Shown: positions 45,116-53,836, counted from the first letter of the stretch. The stretch is DNA of 64,000 nucleotides from Mycobacterium sp. JS623 (GCF_000328565.1 NC_019966.1:5580001-5644000), one strand, 5' to 3'. The notes: generated by a model not told the origin, from the letters alone. Program-made: numbers and translations.

Positions 45116-45886
45116 CTAGATGCCGCGCAGCCGAACCGAAAGGCACGTCACGCAGCCCTCGAGCTTTTCGAACTCGCCGATGTCGACGAGCACGGGTTCG
45201 TAACCGCGCGCCCGCAGCAATGCGGCGGTCTCCGGCGCGGCCGAGGACATCAGCAGCTTCCCGTCGCCGAGCAGAACGACATGGGCGCCCGGCTCCTCCG
45301 GCACGGCGAGGAACGCCGGAAACACCGACGGGTCATCGACCACGGGCTCGTAGCCAATGACCGTGCCGTCCGGCAGCGCAGTCACCGCGGACTTGAGGTG
45401 CAGCGCCTTGGTCAGCACGACGGGAATCACGGTCGCGCCGAACGGCGCCAAATAGTCTGCCAACTGCCGGATCCCGTCGACGTTGGTGCGCCCGGACTGT
45501 CCGACGTAGACCGTGCCGCCGTGCTTTAGCACGTCGCCGCCATCGAGCACGCCCGGCGCCTCGATATGTGCAATGCGGTAACCGAATTCGGCGACAGCCT
45601 TCTCGGCGCCGTCGGTTTCCGAGCGACGCTCGGCGGCACCCGATCGCGCGATGACGGCGAGGTCGCCGTAGACCACGACGGTGTCTTCGACGAACACGCT
45701 GTCGGGACAGTCCGGCGCGGGCTCCACCTCGGTCACCCGCCAGCCGGCGTCGACGAAGGCTCGCAGATACCCCTCCCATTGCTTCATCGCGAGATCGGGG
45801 TCCACGGGCGACCGCTCGATGTGAGTGACCAGCCCCTCGGCCAGCCGCCGGACAGGTCGGCGAACGAGCGCCTTCTTGGCGTGCAC
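45116..45886 (-). CDS. Dimethylargininase / amidinotransferase-fold hydrolase (DDAH)
   Basis: 256 residues from GTG 45886. Hydrolase of the pentein fold. DDAH landmarks are the substrate Asp/Glu in DSVFVEDTVVVYGD, the catalytic His in KALHLKSAVTALPDG, and the nucleophile Cys248 in GCVTCLSVRLRG. It would release dimethylamine or related from methylated arginine, giving citrulline. Frame to 45967 is rejected. The 60-base divergent region to the P450 has a palindromic operator. I do not recall this gene at this position in M. tuberculosis. Confidence 0.83.
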   Translation of the reverse strand: MHAKKALVRRPVRRLAEGLVTHIERSPVDPDLAMKQWEGYLRAFVDAGWRVTEVEPAPDCPDSVFVEDTVVVYGDLAVIARSGAAERRSETDGAEKAVAEFGYRIAHIEAPGVLDGGDVLKHGGTVYVGQSGRTNVDGIRQLADYLAPFGATVIPVVLTKALHLKSAVTALPDGTVIGYEPVVDDPSVFPAFLAVPEEPGAHVVLLGDGKLLMSSAAPETAALLRARGYEPVLVDIGEFEKLEGCVTCLSVRLRGI

Positions 45887-45911
45887 GGACCGATCGTACG
45901 GTTGCGTTCGG

Positions 45912-45939
45912 CCATACACTTGACACCGCGGTGTATGGT
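45912..45939. promoter_or_regulatory. Operator and -10 box of the CYP125-like gene
   Basis: CCATACAC (45912-45919) and GTGTATGG (45931-45938) are perfect arms around 11 bases; the core also contains ACACCGCGGTGT (45923-45934). TATGGT at 45934-45939 ends six bases before ATG 45946, indicating a leaderless P450 message whose -10 is inside the operator. ACACTTGAC (45916-45924) is repeated near the TetR gene at 49.9 kb. Confidence 0.6.
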
Positions 45940-45945
45940 CGAAGT

Positions 45946-47175
45946 ATGACGCAGACCACATGCCCATTCGGCCAGGGCTTTGACTTCACCGACCCCGATG
46001 TCCTGCTCAAAGGCATCCCCGTCACCGAATTCGCCGAGCTGCGCAAGACCGCGCCAGTGTGGTGGAACGAGCAGTCCGACTCGATCTTCGACGATGGCGG
46101 CTGCTGGGTGATCAGTCGTCACGAAGACATCAAGGAGATCTCGCGCAACGGCGACCTGTGGTCCACCAACCGCAAGGGTGTGGTGATGCGCATGCCGGAA
46201 GGCACCGATGCCGAACAGCTCGAGCTCACCAAGGCGCTGCTGATCAACCACGACGCGCCCGAGCACACCCGACTACGCAAGCTGGTATCGCGGCTGTTCA
46301 CACCGCGTGCCGTCGCCACACTCGAGGGCAAACTCGCCGTCGCCGCTCGCGAAATCGTCGCCGCCGCAAAGGAAAAGGACAGCGGCAACTTCGTCGACGA
46401 CATCGCGATGAAGCTTCCGCTGCTGGCCATCGCCGACCTCATCGGCGTGCCCGAGGTCGACCGGGACAAGTTGTTCCACTGGACCAACGCGATCATGAAC
46501 ACCGAGGATCCGGACTTCGAGGCGGATTATGTAGCCGCCAACGCTGAATTGATGGGTTACGCCTACACCATGGCCGAGGAGCGCCGCCGCTGCCCGGCCG
46601 ACGACATCGTCACCCGCCTGGTCCAGGCCGATATCGACGGTGAATCCATGGAAGACGTCGAGTTCGCGTTCTTCGTGATTCTGCTCGCCGTCGCAGGCAA
46701 CGAGACCACCCGCAACGCGATGACACACGGCATGAACGCATTCTTCGAAAACCCTGAGCAGTGGGAAATATTCAAGCGTGACCGGCCGGAAACCACCGCC
46801 GACGAAATCGTCCGCTGGGCCACCCCCGTGCACTGCTTTCAGCGAACGGCATTGGCCGACAACGAACTTGGCGGCGTCACCATCCGCGAGGGCCAGCGCG
46901 TCGGGCTGTTCTACAGCTCGGCCAACTATGACGACGAAGTGTTCGATCGACCGTTCGAGTTCAATATCCTTCGCGACCCGAACCCCCATCTCGGCTTCGG
47001 CGGCAACGGGGCGCACTTCTGCATCGGCGCCAACCTCGCCCGGATGGAGATCAAGCTGATCTTCAACGAGATCGCCGAACAGATTCCCGACATCTCAAAA
47101 TTGTCCGAGCCGCAGCGGCTTAGGTCCGGCTGGCTCAACGGGGTCAAGCGGCTACAGGTCGCCTACCGCGGATAG
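45946..47175 (+). CDS. Cytochrome P450 related to CYP125
   Basis: 409 residues. Haem cysteine in FGGNGAHFCIGANLARME; I-helix AVAGNETTRNA; ExxR as DEIVRW. Much of it, including GFDFTDPDVL, LLINHDAPEHTRLRKLVSRLF, PADDIVTRLVQADIDGE and RSGWLNGVKRLQV, parallels the cholesterol C26/27-monooxygenase CYP125, but it is distinct and lacks that protein's N-terminal extension. It may oxidise a sterol side chain or similar lipid. Directly followed by a TetR gene (9 bases apart), likely a repressor of the operon. Cytosolic. The start was set at MTQTTCPFGQG, where a leaderless transcript would begin. Confidence 0.86.
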   Translation: MTQTTCPFGQGFDFTDPDVLLKGIPVTEFAELRKTAPVWWNEQSDSIFDDGGCWVISRHEDIKEISRNGDLWSTNRKGVVMRMPEGTDAEQLELTKALLINHDAPEHTRLRKLVSRLFTPRAVATLEGKLAVAAREIVAAAKEKDSGNFVDDIAMKLPLLAIADLIGVPEVDRDKLFHWTNAIMNTEDPDFEADYVAANAELMGYAYTMAEERRRCPADDIVTRLVQADIDGESMEDVEFAFFVILLAVAGNETTRNAMTHGMNAFFENPEQWEIFKRDRPETTADEIVRWATPVHCFQRTALADNELGGVTIREGQRVGLFYSSANYDDEVFDRPFEFNILRDPNPHLGFGGNGAHFCIGANLARMEIKLIFNEIAEQIPDISKLSEPQRLRSGWLNGVKRLQVAYRG

Positions 47176-47184
47176 CATCGGCGC

Positions 47185-47784
47185 GTGCGCACCCACGGCT
47201 GGTCGGGCTCGGCCCCCGCGACCGACGAGGAAGCCATCGCGCGCATCCTGGACGCCGCGGGCAAGGCCATCGACGCCAAGGGTGCCGACTTCTCCATCGC
47301 AGACGTCGCCCGCACGCTTGGCGTCACCCGGCAGACCGTGTACCGATATTTCTCCAGCACCGAAACACTGCTCGTAGCCGCGGCCGTTCACGCTGCCACA
47401 GACTTCCTCGACCGACTGGCCACTCACCTGCAGGGCATCACCGATCCGGTGGAAGCGGTGACGGAAGCCATTGCAACGGCGCTGGAATGGCTGCCAAAGG
47501 ACAAGCACATCGGCCTGCTGGTCGTTCCAGGTCGCGCCGATGCGCACACCGAGTCGGTCACGTCCGACGTCGCCGTGCAGTTCGCCAACTCCATGCTGCG
47601 TCGGTTCGACGTCGATTGGGCCGGCCTCGGCTTCAGCGACGCTGATCTCGACGAACTCGCCGAGCATCTGCTGCGGATCATCCAGTCGTTCGTCGTCGAT
47701 CCTGGCCGGCCGCCGCGACAGGGCGCCGCGTTGCGCGACTACTTGAGGCGGTGGGTCGGCTCAGCCGTCACGCCTCTGCGTTGA
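47185..47784 (+). CDS. TetR-family regulator of the P450 operon
   Basis: 199 residues from GTG 47185. HTH ILDAAGKAIDAKGADFSIADVARTLG with recognition VTRQTVYRYFSSTETLL. The C-terminal domain is a standard TetR ligand fold. It lies in the same transcript as the CYP125-like gene and converges on the NAD-dependent dehydrogenase three bases away. By position, the CCATACAC/GTGTATGG operator should be its own target. Confidence 0.85.
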   Translation: MRTHGWSGSAPATDEEAIARILDAAGKAIDAKGADFSIADVARTLGVTRQTVYRYFSSTETLLVAAAVHAATDFLDRLATHLQGITDPVEAVTEAIATALEWLPKDKHIGLLVVPGRADAHTESVTSDVAVQFANSMLRRFDVDWAGLGFSDADLDELAEHLLRIIQSFVVDPGRPPRQGAALRDYLRRWVGSAVTPLR

Positions 47785-47787
47785 CGC

Positions 47788-48873
47788 CTAGATCCTGAAT
47801 CGGCCTGCGAACCCCCGCAGCGGAAGATCGGCACTGGTGAGCAGCCCCGGCGCAGCGGCAACGACTGACTTGATCGCATGCAGCGCAGGCATGCCGGTGA
47901 CAGTCATGCCGATTGACGCGAAGTTCGACGGGTCGGAGAGGTCCACGCCCGGCTTCGGAAAAATCATGTGCTTGTTGTAGACGCAGGGATCGCCCTTGAT
48001 CTGGGTGATGTAGCAGCCCTTGATATCCCAATGCGGATCGGTATGCGGCGTCATCTGCCACTCGAGGTGCGTTTCGACGCGCGGAACCCCGTCGACCATG
48101 CCCTGGTATTTGATGTAGTTGCCGCCGAGTGAACCCTTCGGCAGCACATACCAACCCAGGTCGACGTCCTTGGTGCACGCGCCGAGCTCGTAGCTGAACT
48201 TGACCTCGTCGAGCTTCAGGTCGAAACAATCGGCCATCATCAGCACGCTGTCGGCGAAGACGCGGGTGTACTTCTCCAGCTTGGCCGGGGTGCTCGGATC
48301 GTCAACGGGTAGACCGTAACCCACCTCAATCCAGGTGTCCTTGCTGTGGTGGCACGACACGTCGACGGACTCGATGGTGGTGACGTTCTCGATCTCGGCG
48401 ACATCCGCGGAGCAGACGACACCGAGGATCTGGTTGACGCCGGGGTTCATTCCGGTGCCGTAGAACGTCGAGCCACCCTTTTCACACGCCTCGGCCAGCA
48501 CCTGGCTGACCGGCTTGCCCGACGGGTGCGGATGGTTGGTGTCGCGGTGCCAGCCGGTGATCCAGTCGGCGGTGGTGACGACGTTGATACCGGCCTCGAG
48601 CACCCCGACGTAGAGGGACTCGTCGGGGAACACGCCGTGGAAGGTCAGCACGTCGGGCTTGGCAGCGATGATCTCCTCGACCGTGCCCGTGGCGACGACG
48701 CCGTTCGGCTCGATGCCGGCAAGCTCGCCGGCGTCCTTGCCGATCTTCTCCGGCGAATAGCAGTGCACCCCAACCAATTCGAGTTCGGACTGCGCGCCGT
48801 AGCGCTTGATCATCTCGGAGCCCACGTTGCCCGTGGCGACCTGGAACACACGAATCGGGTTATTGGACAACAC
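47788..48873 (-). CDS. NAD(P)-dependent amine-dehydrogenase / dihydrodipicolinate-reductase-like protein
   Basis: 361 residues. Rossmann start RVFQVATGNVGSEMIKRYGA, then VGVHCYSPEKIGKDAGELAG and VTTADWITGWHRDTN. These are seen in the actinobacterial family called NAD(P)H-dependent amine dehydrogenase, related to DapB and diaminopimelate dehydrogenase folds, often found in steroid-degradation regions. The substrate is not established. Three bases downstream of the Rieske gene on the same strand, so they form an operon. Confidence 0.8.
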   Translation of the reverse strand: MLSNNPIRVFQVATGNVGSEMIKRYGAQSELELVGVHCYSPEKIGKDAGELAGIEPNGVVATGTVEEIIAAKPDVLTFHGVFPDESLYVGVLEAGINVVTTADWITGWHRDTNHPHPSGKPVSQVLAEACEKGGSTFYGTGMNPGVNQILGVVCSADVAEIENVTTIESVDVSCHHSKDTWIEVGYGLPVDDPSTPAKLEKYTRVFADSVLMMADCFDLKLDEVKFSYELGACTKDVDLGWYVLPKGSLGGNYIKYQGMVDGVPRVETHLEWQMTPHTDPHWDIKGCYITQIKGDPCVYNKHMIFPKPGVDLSDPSNFASIGMTVTGMPALHAIKSVVAAAPGLLTSADLPLRGFAGRFRI

Positions 48874-48876
48874 CGA

Positions 48877-49902
48877 TCATCCCTTCTGATGGGTCGAAGC
48901 AAGGTCTGCGGCACTCCCACCGCGGCCGTCGGGATAAAACTGCAGGGCCCACTTGCGGATCGCCGTGAACCCCTCGTACTCGGAACTGGACAGCGCAGGC
49001 GGATCGGAATAACGCTGGTGCGACCAGATGTGGATGTCCTGGCGGAACTGCCGGATGACCTCTTGACCGAACTCGGCGGCCTTCTCCGCGGCCCGCGCAG
49101 TGTCCTTGCCGGGAGTCCGGCCGATGTAGACCATGAACCGGACGTCGGAGGTGGATTCGTCGACCGGTGTGATCGCGGAGATGGTGCGGTTGTCGATCAT
49201 GCCCCAGCTCTTTGTCACCGCGATACCGAGTCCGCCGTTGATGGCCTCGACCCCGCTGCCGACGTCGTCGATGGACTGTTGGTCATCGCCCTCAAACGTG
49301 ATGGTGAAGTCGACGTAGGACACCGGTGCGGCGAAGTCGTGGCGGGTGAAGATCGGATTGATCGGCGTCTGGTGCACGTACTTGAAATGCGCGAAGTCGA
49401 CACCGTTTTCGAGCACGTACTGCGGATGCAGCTCGTGGCCTTGCTCGAACAGCCGCTGCTGCGGGTAGTAGTCGGCGGCGCTGCTGCCGTCACGGAAGTC
49501 GGCGAACACGTCCGGTGGGTCGAAGAACGGCTCGCGACCCTCGATGTCGTGCCAGATGTAGATCGATTCGTTGCGCTCGACAACCGGGTAGGTCTTGATC
49601 CGACGGCCACGGTTGGGCCTGCTCTCGTAGGGGATGCAGACGTTGCGGCCCTCTTGGTTCCACTGCCAGCCGTGGAATGGGCACTGGATCACCTCGCCGA
49701 CCACCTGGCCGCCGAACCCGAGGTGCGCGCCGAGGTGTTCGCAATACGCGTTCATGACGGTGACCTGGCCGGCCTCGGACCGCCACGCGATCAGCTCCTC
49801 GCCGAAGTACTTCATCGCGTGGACGTCACCGACGCCGACCTCATCCGACCAGGCGACCTGGAACCAGCCCGTCGGCTTCATCGATAGGGGCGGCTTGGCC
49901 AT
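48877..49902 (-). CDS. Rieske [2Fe-2S] non-haem oxygenase
   Basis: 341 residues from ATG 49902 (MAKPPLSMKPTGWF). Rieske ligands Cys54-x-His56 (CEH) and Cys74-x2-His77 (CPFH). The non-haem iron site includes HPQYVLENGVDFAHFKYVH with two histidines. Overall similar to the oxygenase component KshA of 3-ketosteroid 9-alpha-hydroxylase, and to related oxygenases with sterol-like substrates; the exact substrate is uncertain. It needs a reductase not present in the window. Divergent from a TetR gene with 37 bases between starts. Confidence 0.85.
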   Translation of the reverse strand: MAKPPLSMKPTGWFQVAWSDEVGVGDVHAMKYFGEELIAWRSEAGQVTVMNAYCEHLGAHLGFGGQVVGEVIQCPFHGWQWNQEGRNVCIPYESRPNRGRRIKTYPVVERNESIYIWHDIEGREPFFDPPDVFADFRDGSSAADYYPQQRLFEQGHELHPQYVLENGVDFAHFKYVHQTPINPIFTRHDFAAPVSYVDFTITFEGDDQQSIDDVGSGVEAINGGLGIAVTKSWGMIDNRTISAITPVDESTSDVRFMVYIGRTPGKDTARAAEKAAEFGQEVIRQFRQDIHIWSHQRYSDPPALSSSEYEGFTAIRKWALQFYPDGRGGSAADLASTHQKG

Positions 49903-49926
49903 GTCGACAAGAATCACAGAAGGCTC

Positions 49927-49943
49927 TATTATTCGTCAAGTGT
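49927..49943 (+). promoter_or_regulatory. TetR promoter with motif shared with the P450 operator
   Basis: TATTAT (49927-49932) ends seven bases before GTG 49940, a leaderless start. GTCAAGTGT (49935-49943) is the reverse complement of the ACACTTGAC found in the P450 operator at 45916-45924, suggesting a common regulator for both promoters. Confidence 0.45.
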
Positions 49944-50578
49944 CGGATTCGGTGACCAGCGCACGACGGAGCAACCGCCGCGGTCAGGCGACGCGTGAGG
50001 CCATGCTCGAGGCGGCGCTGCGGGCCCTGGCGACCGGCGACGTCGCCGCGGCCTCCGCCAATCGCATCGCCAAAGACGCCGGCGCGACCTGGGGCGCGGT
50101 CAAATACCAGTTCGGCGACATCGACGGCTTGTGGGCCGCTGTGCTGCGCCGCACCGCGGAGCGGCGCGGACAATTGCCATCACGGGCCACCCCGGCTGCA
50201 CCGCTGCGGGAGCGGGTGGCCGCCATCATCGACCTCCTCTTCGACGGGTTGTCCGCTCCCGATTCGCGCGCGATCGAGACGCTGCGGGCCGCACTGCCCC
50301 GCGATGGCGCCGAGTTGGAACGGCTCTACCCGAAGACGGCCGCCGAACTCCAATCATGGGGGCGCAGTTGGATCGAAGCGTGCCAAGAGGCGTTCCGCGA
50401 CGTCGATGTCGATCCCGACCGGGTTCGTGAGGTCGCTTCGTTCATCCCCGGTGCTATGCGAGGTCTCGCCTCGGAGCGCCAACTCGGTTCCTACTACGAC
50501 CTTGATATGGCGCGCCGTGGATTGACCAACGCCATCGTGACGTACGTGCAGCGCTCAGAGCACCGTGAGCGGCAGTGA
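49940..50578 (+). CDS. TetR-family regulator of the Rieske operon
   Basis: 212 residues from GTG 49940. HTH MLEAALRALATGDVAAASANRIAKDAG with ATWGAVKYQFGDIDGLW. The C-terminal part is TetR-like. Divergent from the Rieske gene, whose operon it probably controls. GTG 49940 gives a leaderless start; the frame to 49634 is antisense to the Rieske gene. The 3' end overlaps the gene at 50555 by 24 bases. Confidence 0.85.
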   Translation: MSDSVTSARRSNRRGQATREAMLEAALRALATGDVAAASANRIAKDAGATWGAVKYQFGDIDGLWAAVLRRTAERRGQLPSRATPAAPLRERVAAIIDLLFDGLSAPDSRAIETLRAALPRDGAELERLYPKTAAELQSWGRSWIEACQEAFRDVDVDPDRVREVASFIPGAMRGLASERQLGSYYDLDMARRGLTNAIVTYVQRSEHRERQ

Positions 50579-51781
50579 CTTTCGGTGCTCGAAGGCGAAC
50601 GTCGAACCGCCGCTGACCCGGACGACCGAAACCTCCGGCAGTTCCTTTGCCGCCGTATCGGTTTCGATGATGCGCGCCGTCCACTCATCGTCGGTTCCGG
50701 CGATCTGGACGTCGAGACGCGGATCGATCGCGGCGACGGCCGCCTGCACCGGGCGGTTCTCGGTCGGCCCGACCAACGACAACCATGCCCCGTCCTCGTG
50801 CGCCGGCGAGCGGCCGACGTGCACTGTGTCCGGGCCGAATTCAGCGGTCGCATACGGGACCGGATTGAACATCGGGTGCAGTTCCAGCGTGCGCACCGCG
50901 CCCTCGATGCCGCCGGGCAAGTCCAGTGCGCGGTGAATACGTTCAGCGGCGATGCCCGCAATGCCGATGAGCTGCTTGATGCAGATCTCGGTCGCCAGTT
51001 CGGTGTTCGTACCCGCGCGCTTGCCGACCGCGATGACGAACGAAAGGTTCAGCAGGTGCATCTGCAGACACACTTCGTCGGCCATTCGCACGAGCGCAGA
51101 GTGCGAGAACGCACCGAAGTCCAGGTCCGAGACCAGAGCGCCGGAGTAATCCGACTGCCCTTCATCGTCTGGGTCGATCGGGTCGAGTTCGGTTTGGGCA
51201 GCACGTGTTCGACGTATCACGTCGAGGACGGGATGGTCCTCAACCTCTGGATAGGACTCATCGATGATCACCGTCCACGCGCAATGCGGGTGACGGTCGG
51301 CAGGCACCCGCGGTGGGCGGTGGATCGGACGGATCTGCGCCCGGCGATTGGTGGCCACGGCGGTCGCGTCGAACGTCGGATCCTCGATGTCATGGCACAT
51401 ACCGCGGACGTAGTCCTCGCCCATCGGCTCGACGTCGAGGAGCGCACCGCAGTGGTCGAGGTGGAACTCGCCATGCCGGCGGTCATGCACGGTGTAGCGG
51501 AAGTCCATGAACTGCGGGGGCGCGCCGATGTCGAGCTGCAGGCCCTTGAAGATCGTGATGACATCGTCGCCCTCGTATTTGAGGGCCTTCTGCATCCGCC
51601 TGGTGTAGATCGGGCTGGCGCCCATCCATTCCTCGATCGCGATCTGCAGCATCTCCTCGCGACCGAAATTGCTGATGCACCATGCCATTCCGGAGCGGTC
51701 GATCAGCTGTCCGATCAGCAGCAGCTCCGGGACCAGCGTCGCGAGCTGCTCCCGCGACAGACTGGCATACCTACTTGTCAT
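50555..51781 (-). CDS. 408-residue protein of unknown function
   Basis: No signal peptide or membrane helix. N-terminal half: EEMLQIAIEEWMGASPIYTRRMQ and GEFHLDHCGALLDVEPMGEDY, reminiscent of 2-amino-thiazoline-carboxylate hydrolase-like proteins, but I am not certain. The C-terminal half (FGAFSHSALVRMADEVCLQMHLLN, IGIAGIAAERIHRALDLPGG) appears enzyme-like. It is encoded between the TetR and a carboxymuconolactone-decarboxylase-like gene, in an apparent operon overlapping by 11 bases with the latter. Probably a catabolic enzyme of the same pathway; not recognised further. Confidence 0.6.
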   Translation of the reverse strand: MTSRYASLSREQLATLVPELLLIGQLIDRSGMAWCISNFGREEMLQIAIEEWMGASPIYTRRMQKALKYEGDDVITIFKGLQLDIGAPPQFMDFRYTVHDRRHGEFHLDHCGALLDVEPMGEDYVRGMCHDIEDPTFDATAVATNRRAQIRPIHRPPRVPADRHPHCAWTVIIDESYPEVEDHPVLDVIRRTRAAQTELDPIDPDDEGQSDYSGALVSDLDFGAFSHSALVRMADEVCLQMHLLNLSFVIAVGKRAGTNTELATEICIKQLIGIAGIAAERIHRALDLPGGIEGAVRTLELHPMFNPVPYATAEFGPDTVHVGRSPAHEDGAWLSLVGPTENRPVQAAVAAIDPRLDVQIAGTDDEWTARIIETDTAAKELPEVSVVRVSGGSTFAFEHRKSLPLTVL

Positions 51782-52199
51782 CGAGGCTGCTCCCGGAGTG
51801 CATGTTCAGCGCCGCGTTGACGTTGGCCTTCTTGTCCTCGCCCTGCTGCTTCTTGCGTTGCTTGGTCACCTTCGCCACCACGCCGTCGAGCTTGGAGCCC
51901 AGCGGGAAGCCGAGGTAGTGGGTGAGAAAGATGGCCATCTCCTTGAGTTCGTCCTCAGTGATCTCACCGTTGGCGAGCGCGGCGTTGGCCTGGATCTCGG
52001 CCAGGTCCGAAATGCCCAGTGCCGTCACCACAGTCAGCGTCATGATCCGCTTGTCACGCATCGACAATCCCGGCCGCGTCCAGATGGTGCCGAAGAGATG
52101 GTCAGCCGTCAGCGCGAAATAATCGCCCGGCATATCCGGCATTTCCCAGCCGTAGACCTCGTTCATCTTCTCGAGGCCTTTGCGGCGCAGTTCGTCCAC
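51771..52199 (-). CDS. Carboxymuconolactone decarboxylase-family protein (Rv0771-type)
   Basis: 142 residues. Features of the CMD/AhpD-like fold: DHLFGTIWTRPGLSMRDKRIMTLT and GEITEDELKEMAIFLTHYLGFP, a helical-core protein; the CxxC of AhpD is absent, so a non-redox, decarboxylase-like role is more likely. Matches Rv0771. In an operon with the genes either side: the preceding 3-hydroxyisobutyrate dehydrogenase homolog ends three bases before. Confidence 0.82.
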   Translation of the reverse strand: MDELRRKGLEKMNEVYGWEMPDMPGDYFALTADHLFGTIWTRPGLSMRDKRIMTLTVVTALGISDLAEIQANAALANGEITEDELKEMAIFLTHYLGFPLGSKLDGVVAKVTKQRKKQQGEDKKANVNAALNMHSGSSLDDK

Positions 52200-52202
52200 C
52201 GT

Positions 52203-53057
52203 CTACTCCTTTGTGTGAGGAACGCCGAGGCTGGCGGCGAAGTTTTGCAGAGCTAATTCCGCAAGCGGCAGTGTGACGCCCAGCGCCTCACCAAGCGCCA
52301 GCGCCAGGCGTAGGTCTTTCTCACCCAATGCACGGTTGTGCAGGAATGGTTGATACAGGAAGTGGTCTGGAGCAAGTGGTTTCGCGTCGTCTCGCCACAT
52401 GACCATGCCTGCACCGCCGGACTGCTTGTCGCTGTGCCGGACGACTTTGCCGAGATCTTGCAGGTTGACGCCCGCCGCGTCCGCCAACTTTAATGCCTCG
52501 CCTGCCGCCGTGAACGAAATGAAGTGCAACATGTTGCGCGCCAGCTTCATCCGGGTACCCGCGCCCGGCTCTCCGGCGTGTACGATCAGCGACGCCCACA
52601 ATGAGAACGGTTTTTCAACGAGCCTGAACGCCTCATCGCTAGCGCCGACCATCACGGCCAGCTCACCCTTCGTTGCGGCGCGGTCACCGCCGCTGACGGG
52701 CGCATCGACGAGATGAATACCTCTGGGTTCGAGTTGTTTCGCCAACTCGGCGGCAACTCCTTCGCCGATCGTCGAATGGATGGCGATCACAGCGCCCGGT
52801 TTCGCATGCGGCGCCAGCTGTCCGACTACATCACGTACCTGCTCGTCGTTCAGCACGGTAACGCTGATGACGTCTGCGCGTTTCCCGACATCTGCCACGC
52901 TATCGGCCAATTCGGCTCCGAGTTCGGCGAGCGGTGTCATGGCCTCGGTGCGAACATCGAAGACGATGAGCCCGCCGGGCCACTCCACGAGGCGTTTCGC
53001 CATCGGCGCACCCTGATTGCCCAGCCCGATGTAGCCGAGTTTGATGTCCTCACTCAT
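52203..53057 (-). CDS. 3-hydroxyisobutyrate dehydrogenase-family oxidoreductase (Rv0770-type)
   Basis: 284 residues from ATG 53057. NAD-binding loop LGYIGLGNQGAPMAKRL, the family SGG signature in DAPVSGGDRAATKGELAVMVG, and the catalytic Lys in GTRMKLARNMLHF. Family members oxidise beta-hydroxyacids (3-hydroxyisobutyrate, tartronate semialdehyde). The substrate here is unknown. It overlaps the stop of the SDR at 53054 (ATGA), thus an operon. Confidence 0.85.
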   Translation of the reverse strand: MSEDIKLGYIGLGNQGAPMAKRLVEWPGGLIVFDVRTEAMTPLAELGAELADSVADVGKRADVISVTVLNDEQVRDVVGQLAPHAKPGAVIAIHSTIGEGVAAELAKQLEPRGIHLVDAPVSGGDRAATKGELAVMVGASDEAFRLVEKPFSLWASLIVHAGEPGAGTRMKLARNMLHFISFTAAGEALKLADAAGVNLQDLGKVVRHSDKQSGGAGMVMWRDDAKPLAPDHFLYQPFLHNRALGEKDLRLALALGEALGVTLPLAELALQNFAASLGVPHTKE

Positions 53058-53818
53058 GACCGGATGATCTGCCCTCCGTCGACGTTGAAGATCTGACCGG
53101 TGATCCACTTGGCCTGATCCGACAGCAGGAACAGGCACATGCCGACCAGGTCATCCGGTTGGCCCATGCGGGACAACGGAATGCCCTTCACGATGTCGGC
53201 CACCATCTCCTGCGGCGTGGTGGTCCGGTTCGCCTCGGTGTCGATCGGGCCGGGCGCGATCGCGTTGATCCGGATGTTCTGCCCACCGAGCTCGGTGGCC
53301 AGCTGCTGGGTCAGGCCGTTGATGCCGACCTTCGCAAGCCCGTAGAAGTTCGAGTACAACCACGCAGCGGTCGACGATTGGTTGACAATCGCACCGCCGC
53401 CCCGCTTGGCCATCTTCCGGTACACCGCACGCGTGCACACCAACGCGCCGTCCATGTTCACGCTCATGAACTTCTTGTAGTAGTCCCAGTCGACGGTGAC
53501 CAGGAAGTCCAGCTTCATGCCACCGAAGATCGCCGCATTGTTGACCAGGTAGTCGATGCCGCCGAACTCCGAAAGCGTCTGTGCAGCCATCTCTTTCGCG
53601 GAGTCCGGATCGGACACGTCCACCCGAACCGCCAGCGCGTTGCCGCCCTCACCCTTGATCCCGTCGGCGACCTTCTGCGCGCCTTCGGTGTTGATGTCGG
53701 CCACCACCACGGCGGCGCCCTCGCGGGCCAATGCCTCGGCGTAGGCCTGGCCGATGCCGCCACCCGCCCCGGTGACGATCGCTGTTTTGTCTGTAAACCG
53801 ACCGTCGAACTGACCCAT
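53054..53818 (-). CDS. Classical SDR oxidoreductase (Rv0769-type)
   Basis: 254 residues. Glycine loop VTGAGGGIGQAYAEALAREG, NNAAIFGG, catalytic Ser in NQSSTAAWLYSN and YGLAK as the Tyr-x-x-x-Lys. Position and features fit Rv0769. Translated from ATG 53818 with AAGGAAC ribosome site. Preceded by an 80-base gap with a strong inverted repeat after aldA. Confidence 0.88.
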   Translation of the reverse strand: MGQFDGRFTDKTAIVTGAGGGIGQAYAEALAREGAAVVVADINTEGAQKVADGIKGEGGNALAVRVDVSDPDSAKEMAAQTLSEFGGIDYLVNNAAIFGGMKLDFLVTVDWDYYKKFMSVNMDGALVCTRAVYRKMAKRGGGAIVNQSSTAAWLYSNFYGLAKVGINGLTQQLATELGGQNIRINAIAPGPIDTEANRTTTPQEMVADIVKGIPLSRMGQPDDLVGMCLFLLSDQAKWITGQIFNVDGGQIIRS

Positions 53819-53836
53819 GTTGTTCCTTTCTCGTGT

